From the NCBI GenBank assembly GCA_963734435.1, contig CAVTHA010000010.1, positions 1-64,000 of the forward strand: a stretch of DNA of 64,000 nt, given 5' to 3'. A program made the position numbers and the translations under genes. The notes beneath the pieces are model-generated. The model was not told the origin of the DNA. It did no database searches and was given only the letters and a program-made list of their open reading frames with translations. The DNA comes from Bog-756 sp963734435. GTDB taxonomy: Bacteria > Actinomycetota > Acidimicrobiia > Acidimicrobiales > RAAP-2. This document shows, one piece after another, positions 59,403 to 64,000 of the stretch; position 1 is the stretch's first letter; every line of letters begins with the position of its first letter.

Positions 59403-60356
59403 ATGACAGCGGCGGACTCTCTCGAAGCGTGGGGCTTGCTCGAGAGCGATGACAACCTCCACCTGCCCACGTCCGATGATTCCTGGTGGACCGAGACAGT
59501 GTGGTTCTCCTGGATGGTGCCCGAAAGAAAGATGCTCGGATATTTCTATCCGGCCTTCAGGTCGAATCTCGGCGTCATGTTCGGAAACGTGTTGGTGACC
59601 GATGCGTCGGCAGATCTCCCGTGGGAGATCCCGTTCTTCGAGGAATTCTGGCATTTGAAGATGCCGACCGACCTAGATCTTCGCTCGGCATCCATGGAGA
59701 ACGGGATGGGGCTGAAGTGCCTCGAACCTGGCAGGGTCTTCGAGTTCTCTTTCCGCCAACGTTCGCTGGAGATAGATCTCCGCTATGAGGCCCTCATGAA
59801 ACCGCTTGTGACGAGGGGCGAGCCGCCGTTCAATCATGGAAGCCATATCGATCAGCCCGGTCGGGTTACGGGAACCATGACATTGCGAGGTGAAGTGATC
59901 CCCGTCAACTGCCTTTCCATGAGGGATCGATCGTGGGGGATCCGGCGCGATGGCCGGCAGCCCAAAGTGGGGTACTCCTACGCCACGGCGTCGGAACACA
60001 GCGCGGTCCTTTCGATATCGGTGACCAACCGGGCAGATCAGGATCTCATCACCACCGGCTTTCTCATGCGGGACGGCGAATGGTCCCGGCTCGCCGGCGG
60101 CACCCGAGAGGTGGAGCGCGACGCCAGCGGCCGACCGGCACGGATCACGATCTCTGGAATCGATGAGTTGGGCCGGACGGTTGAGTCTGTCGGTACCGTG
60201 GCCAGTCGGCAGGTGTTCAAGTGCTACCCGAGCATGTTCTGTTGGAACAGCTTGGTCGAATGGGAACTTGATGGCCGCGCCTGCTGGGGAGAAGACCAGG
60301 ATATCTGGCACCCCGAAAAGTGGCGCGAGTATGCCCTGGACCATCGAGCACATTGA
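59403..60356 (+). CDS. DUF7064-like protein (lipocalin-like fold), function unknown
   Basis: A 317-residue protein resembling a family of uncharacterised actinobacterial and proteobacterial proteins found in lipid and steroid catabolic clusters. Conserved-looking blocks are WWTETVWFSWMVPERKMLGY, GTMTLRGEVIPVNCLSMRDR and SWGIRRDG, rich in Trp and Tyr as in beta-barrel proteins. No signal peptide or catalytic motif is clear. Followed after 10 bases by an LLM oxidoreductase, so co-transcribed. Family name is from memory. Confidence 0.65.
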   Translation: MTAADSLEAWGLLESDDNLHLPTSDDSWWTETVWFSWMVPERKMLGYFYPAFRSNLGVMFGNVLVTDASADLPWEIPFFEEFWHLKMPTDLDLRSASMENGMGLKCLEPGRVFEFSFRQRSLEIDLRYEALMKPLVTRGEPPFNHGSHIDQPGRVTGTMTLRGEVIPVNCLSMRDRSWGIRRDGRQPKVGYSYATASEHSAVLSISVTNRADQDLITTGFLMRDGEWSRLAGGTREVERDASGRPARITISGIDELGRTVESVGTVASRQVFKCYPSMFCWNSLVEWELDGRACWGEDQDIWHPEKWREYALDHRAH

Positions 60357-60366
60357 AGAATGCTCC

Positions 60367-61219
60367 ATGAAGTTCGGTGTGGATCTGCAGCGCTGCAATC
60401 CAAGGTCGTGGGTGGACTTGGCGCAGAACGCGGAGGACCTTGGCTTTGAGTCGCTCTGGGTTGCAGAGCACCTGATCTTTCCACAGGAGATAGCGACCGG
60501 GCCGGCGGATGACCATGTCAAGGTCGATCCCTCACTTCCCTTGTTCGATCCATTCGTGGTGTTGGCGACACTCGGCGCGCAGACAGAGACGATTCGGCTG
60601 GGGACAAACATCTTCAACATCGGACTTCGCCATCCCTTTGTCACGGCGCGGTCCGTGGCCACGACCGATCTGATGACAAATGGACGTATCACCCTCGGTG
60701 TCGGCTCGAGTTGGCTTCGCCAGGAGTGGGATGCCGTCGAACTCGACTTCGATTCCCGTGGAGCGCGGGTCGACGAGGCGATCGATATCTGTCGAGCGCT
60801 CTGGTCAGAGGAGTTCGTCGAGCACCACGGCCAATTCTTCGATTTTGCGCCGGTCGTCTTCAACCCGAAACCCATCCAAGCACGGCTCCCGGTTCACATC
60901 GGCGGGGACAGCATTCGAGCACTGAAGCGTGTCGTGGAACGCGGAGACGGGTGGATTGGCATGCTGCAGACCGTCGATTCGTTCGCCACGGCCACAGGAT
61001 GGCTGGAGCGGGCGTGCGACGCAGCCGGGCGCGAGTTATCACGACATCGAACGAACTGCGTTGGCTCGACACCCCGACCCCGAGGAGATTGAGCAATGGA
61101 AGAGGGCTGGCGCCACTCGACTCATCGTCTCCCCTTGGAGTAGGTCCACCGAAGCCGTGGCGTCCCTTCGCCAGGTTTCGTATCGCCTGCAGGGTCGCTT
61201 CGCATTGAGGACGGCCTGA
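60367..61219 (+). CDS. LLM-class F420-dependent oxidoreductase
   Basis: A luciferase-like TIM-barrel enzyme, probably using coenzyme F420. MKFGVDLQRCNPRSWVDLAQ and LGFESLWVAEHL start the barrel; TIRLGTNIFNIGLRHPFVTA, GRITLGVGSSWLRQEWDAV and LPVHIGGDS follow. A frame change at about 61040 gives the C-terminus YHDIERTALARHPDPEEIE and a stop overlapping the next ATG (TGATG). Substrate unknown. Confidence 0.85.
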
Positions 61220-62620
61220 TGGACGACAACAGCGAGCTCTCACCGGAAATGACGAGTTGGATTGCTTCGGAGACAGGGGCCGTCCGGGTTTCTGCTGAGC
61301 GGAGAAGCGCCGGGGGGTCTCGAGCGGGGTTCGCCGTCGACATCCAACGTGACGATGGGATCGAAGAGGCGCTTTGGCTCAGGATGGACCTGGGGTATGG
61401 GCCCTTGAGCAATACGCCGTTTACGCTGCGACGGGAAGCTGCCGTCTACCGATCATTGCAGGGCACAGCCGTCCGCGTGCCTCACCTGGTCGCAGTGCAC
61501 CCGACCGATGAGGCCTTTTTGATGCGCAGGGTCGAGGGCCGGAACTGGTTTGCCGAGATCAAGGATCCCGAACGTGCCGTGGCGATCGCATCGGACTTCA
61601 TGGCGCAGATTGCTGCGCTCCACAAGATCGATCCGAGCACGCTCTCACCTGCCGGGATTCGAACAGCACAAGCCCGTCTCGGCGTACGTGGAGGATGAGA
61701 TCGACATCTGGGAGCGTGTCCACCTGGATGGAGCCGCCGAACGAGAACCCCTTGTGATGATGGCCGCGGCATGGTTGCGTCGGCATCTGCCCGATGACAC
61801 AGGGACCTCCGTTGTCTTTGTACAAGGCGATACCGGTCCGGGCAACTTCATGTATCGAGATGATCGCGTTGCGGTCGTTCTCGACTGGGAGAACGCGCAC
61901 TTCGGTGATTTTCACGACGATCTGGCTTGGATCTATGTCCGCGATCTCCAGGAGCGGTTCACGTATCTGCCGGATCGCTTGGCCGACTACGAACGACAGA
62001 GTGGCCGTATCGTTGACGAGAGCAGACTTCGCTATTTCATCGTTCTGGCGCAAATGCGCTGCGCTATCGGTACTCTCAACGCTCTGGCCGTTCACGACGC
62101 CCGGGGCGAGATGGCCAACCATCTCATCTACAGTGCCTTACATCTGCGGATGTTGGCCGAGGCGCTGGCGGGCGCGAACGGGATCCCCGTTCCCGACTTC
62201 TCACCCCTGGCCGACGAGCCTCCGGCGACGGCGTGGACATGGTTGTACGAGGTGGCCCTCCAAGAACTCCGAGAGACCGTCGTTCCGGGCCTGGCCGACA
62301 ACGCCTTCGCCAACCGTCGTGCGAAAGGTGTGGCGAGGATGCTGAAGGTGCTCGGGGAGAATGATCGTCTTGGCCCCGCTCTCGAGAAGGCCGAGCTCGC
62401 CGACCTCGAGAACGTGCTGGGTCGTGGCGTGGACAGCACCGGCGATGGTCGCGAAATGCTCTGTCACTCCGTGTCGACGGGAGCTCTCGACGAGCGAGAG
62501 GGCATTCGATACGGGTTGCGGTACGTCAATCGTCAGACCGAATTGCTCCGTCGCGCGATGGGCGAGTTGGCCAACCGCCACTATTCACCGGTCGGAATTC
62601 ACCGCGCCCGGCCCAGGTGA
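61219..62620 (+). CDS. APH-type phosphotransferase
   Basis: Kinase-like fold of aminoglycoside phosphotransferases, many of which act on other small molecules in catabolic clusters. The N-lobe has REAAVYRSL and LMRRVEGRNWF; the C-lobe has VFVQGDTGPGNFMYRDD (Brenner-type motif, Gln in place of the usual His) and VVLDWENAHFGDFHDDLAW. About 465 residues, longer than usual, with an extra helical C-terminus. A frame change at about 61655. Overlaps neighbours on both sides. Confidence 0.83.
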
Positions 62621-64000
62621 ACGACGTGATTGGTCCGGACATGGGTGCCCTGACGCTCTGGGAGCTCGCCGTTGAACGGGCTGATCGAAGCCCCGGGGCC
62701 GTATTCGCCATATCCGAAGACGGAACCGAGACGACGTTTTCGGAGCTTCGAGATCGAGCCGCACATCTCGCTGAGTGGTTTGGGCAACATGGGGTGAGTC
62801 CGGGAGAGAGTGTTGTGTGGCAGTTGCCGACGGGGGTCGAGGCCGTCACTCTCGCCCTCGCTCTTTCTCGGCTCGGTGCAGTCCAGATACCCGTTCTCCC
62901 CTCTCTGGGGAGGAGGGAATTGGGCCACGTGCTCACCCAGACCGGCGCGTCGATTCTCGCTGTCCCCTCCCGGTGGGGACAGCGAGATCGTCACGAGCAG
63001 GACAACCTCGCCCGAGAGTTCACGCATGTCCGGGTGCTGCGGGTGCCGTCCGAGATCGAGAATGTTCCGGCAGGCGTGTCGCCGACCCCCCGCCCTCGCG
63101 CTCACTCATGGGTCTTTTATACGTCGGGGACCACTGCGGCGCCGAAGGGCGCCCGCCATTCAGACGCCACCCTCACCGCTTGCGCCCGTGGGATGGTGGA
63201 TCGGTACGATGTGACGCCGTCGGATCGCATCGCGTTCGTGTTCCAGGTCACGCACATAGGTGGTATCGCGTGGGTCTACGCCACGATGTTGTCAGGCTGC
63301 GGGCTAATTCTTGTGGAGAAATTCAACCGAGAGGCCACTTGGTCGTTGCGACGGCACGGTGTGACGTTGGCCGGCGGCGCGGCCTGCCCTTCCTGCACGA
63401 ATTCCTGGCGGCGCAGAGGGCCATGCCTGAGGGTGAGCGACTGTTTCCCCGTGTGAGGGCGTTCACGTTTGGAGGAATGCCCAAGCCGCCCAGTATTCAC
63501 TACGAGATCAAACGTGCATGCGGCGGCGCAGGTGTCCTCGGTGCGTATGGCATGACCGAAGCCCCGATCCTCACTGCAGCCGGTCCGGCGCTTTCGGATG
63601 ACGAGCTCGCCAATTCGGAAGGGCCGCCGATGCCTGGGGTGGAGCTGAGGTTCGTAGGAGCCGATGGGATTGCGGTTGCCCACGGGGAAGTCGGCGAGCT
63701 GCGCGTGAAGGCTCCCCAGGTGATGATGGGTTATGTGGACCCGGCTCTCGATGCCGACGCCTTTGACGACACAGGGTTCCTGCGGACCGGCGATCTGGGC
63801 CGGCTGGATCCCGGCGGCAACATCATCATCACCGGCCGCCTCAAGGACGTCATCATTCGCAAAGGCGAGAATGTGTCCGCCAAGGAACTAGAAGACCTCT
63901 TGTTCACACACGCGGCGATCCGGGACGTCGCCGTCGTAGGGCTTCCCGACGAGGCCAGAGGCGAGTTGGTGTGCGCCGTCGTTGTGTCAGACGACGCGTC
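62617..64000 (+). CDS. AMP-dependent acyl-CoA synthetase/ligase (cut by window end)
   Basis: Activates a carboxylic acid via an acyl-adenylate. The P-loop is FYTSGTTAAPKGARHS; later motifs are FGGMPKPPS, LGAYGMTEAP, FLRTGDLGRLDPGGN and ITGRLKDVIIRKGENVS. A frame change at about 63388 separates the halves. The final catalytic Lys lies beyond the window, so about 50 residues are missing. The GTG overlaps the preceding stop, making this the fourth gene of a coupled cluster. Confidence 0.88.

Overview
The window is a chimera of two unrelated genomes. Bases 1 to about 8,750 have mid-range GC, GT-AG introns of roughly 40-55 bp and low-complexity Ser/Pro-rich reading frames. This looks like a filamentous fungus, probably a basidiomycete (inference from remembered protein resemblance). 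From about 8,760 to the end the DNA is GC-rich, intron-free and densely coding, with overlapping start/stop codons and many GTG starts. It carries actinobacterial markers: WhiB, DUF2469, a SepIVA-like coiled-coil protein, an LCP protein, an F420-type LLM oxidoreductase and a mycobacteria-like order of housekeeping genes. Acidimicrobiia is my best guess for the class, but that is inference.

Fungal part: a multi-exon minus-strand gene or gene pair (about 1.1-4.4 kb, hypothetical, Ser/Pro-rich), a plus-strand spliced gene (5.85-7.4 kb) with the HxD...H...R signature of a 2-oxoglutarate/Fe(II) dioxygenase, and fragments of another minus-strand gene (7.5-8.5 kb) near the junction.

Bacterial part, in order: a membrane PAS-GGDEF-EAL protein; RNase P RNA (minus); exonuclease VII (xseA-xseB), an MBL hydrolase and a ferredoxin-reductase-like flavoprotein; a minus-strand operon of GlpD, an alkyl-DHAP-synthase-like flavoprotein and an FGGY (glycerol) kinase; a class III cyclase; a 2-hydroxyacid dehydrogenase; a peroxide/iron module (Fur-type regulator with a palindromic operator, rubrerythrin, DUF3501); WhiB; LCP protein; acyl-CoA dehydrogenase, trpD, galactokinase, AMACR-type CoA enzyme, GNAT, a lone Lrp ligand domain and GTP-type PEP carboxykinase; thiL. 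Then come rpmB (minus) and a long plus-strand housekeeping run: fakA-like, recG, rsmD, coaD, SepIVA-like, DUF177, rpmF, plsX, acpP, rnc, mutM, smc, ftsY, ffh, rpsP, khpA, rimM, trmD, rplS, DUF2469, yraN. It ends with an enoyl-CoA hydratase, an NfeD domain and SPFH protein separated by a decayed tnpB, and a catabolic-looking cluster (DUF7064-like, LLM oxidoreductase, APH-type kinase, acyl-CoA ligase) that runs off the end.

Two window-wide patterns matter to a user. First, single-base indels, mostly one extra base, interrupt most long conserved genes, most densely from 26.5 to 55.4 kb; I read these as sequence errors, so gene spans below join the reading frames. Second, at least nine bacterial genes have a TANNNT -10-like hexamer ending 6-9 nt before the start codon, which suggests leaderless transcription.
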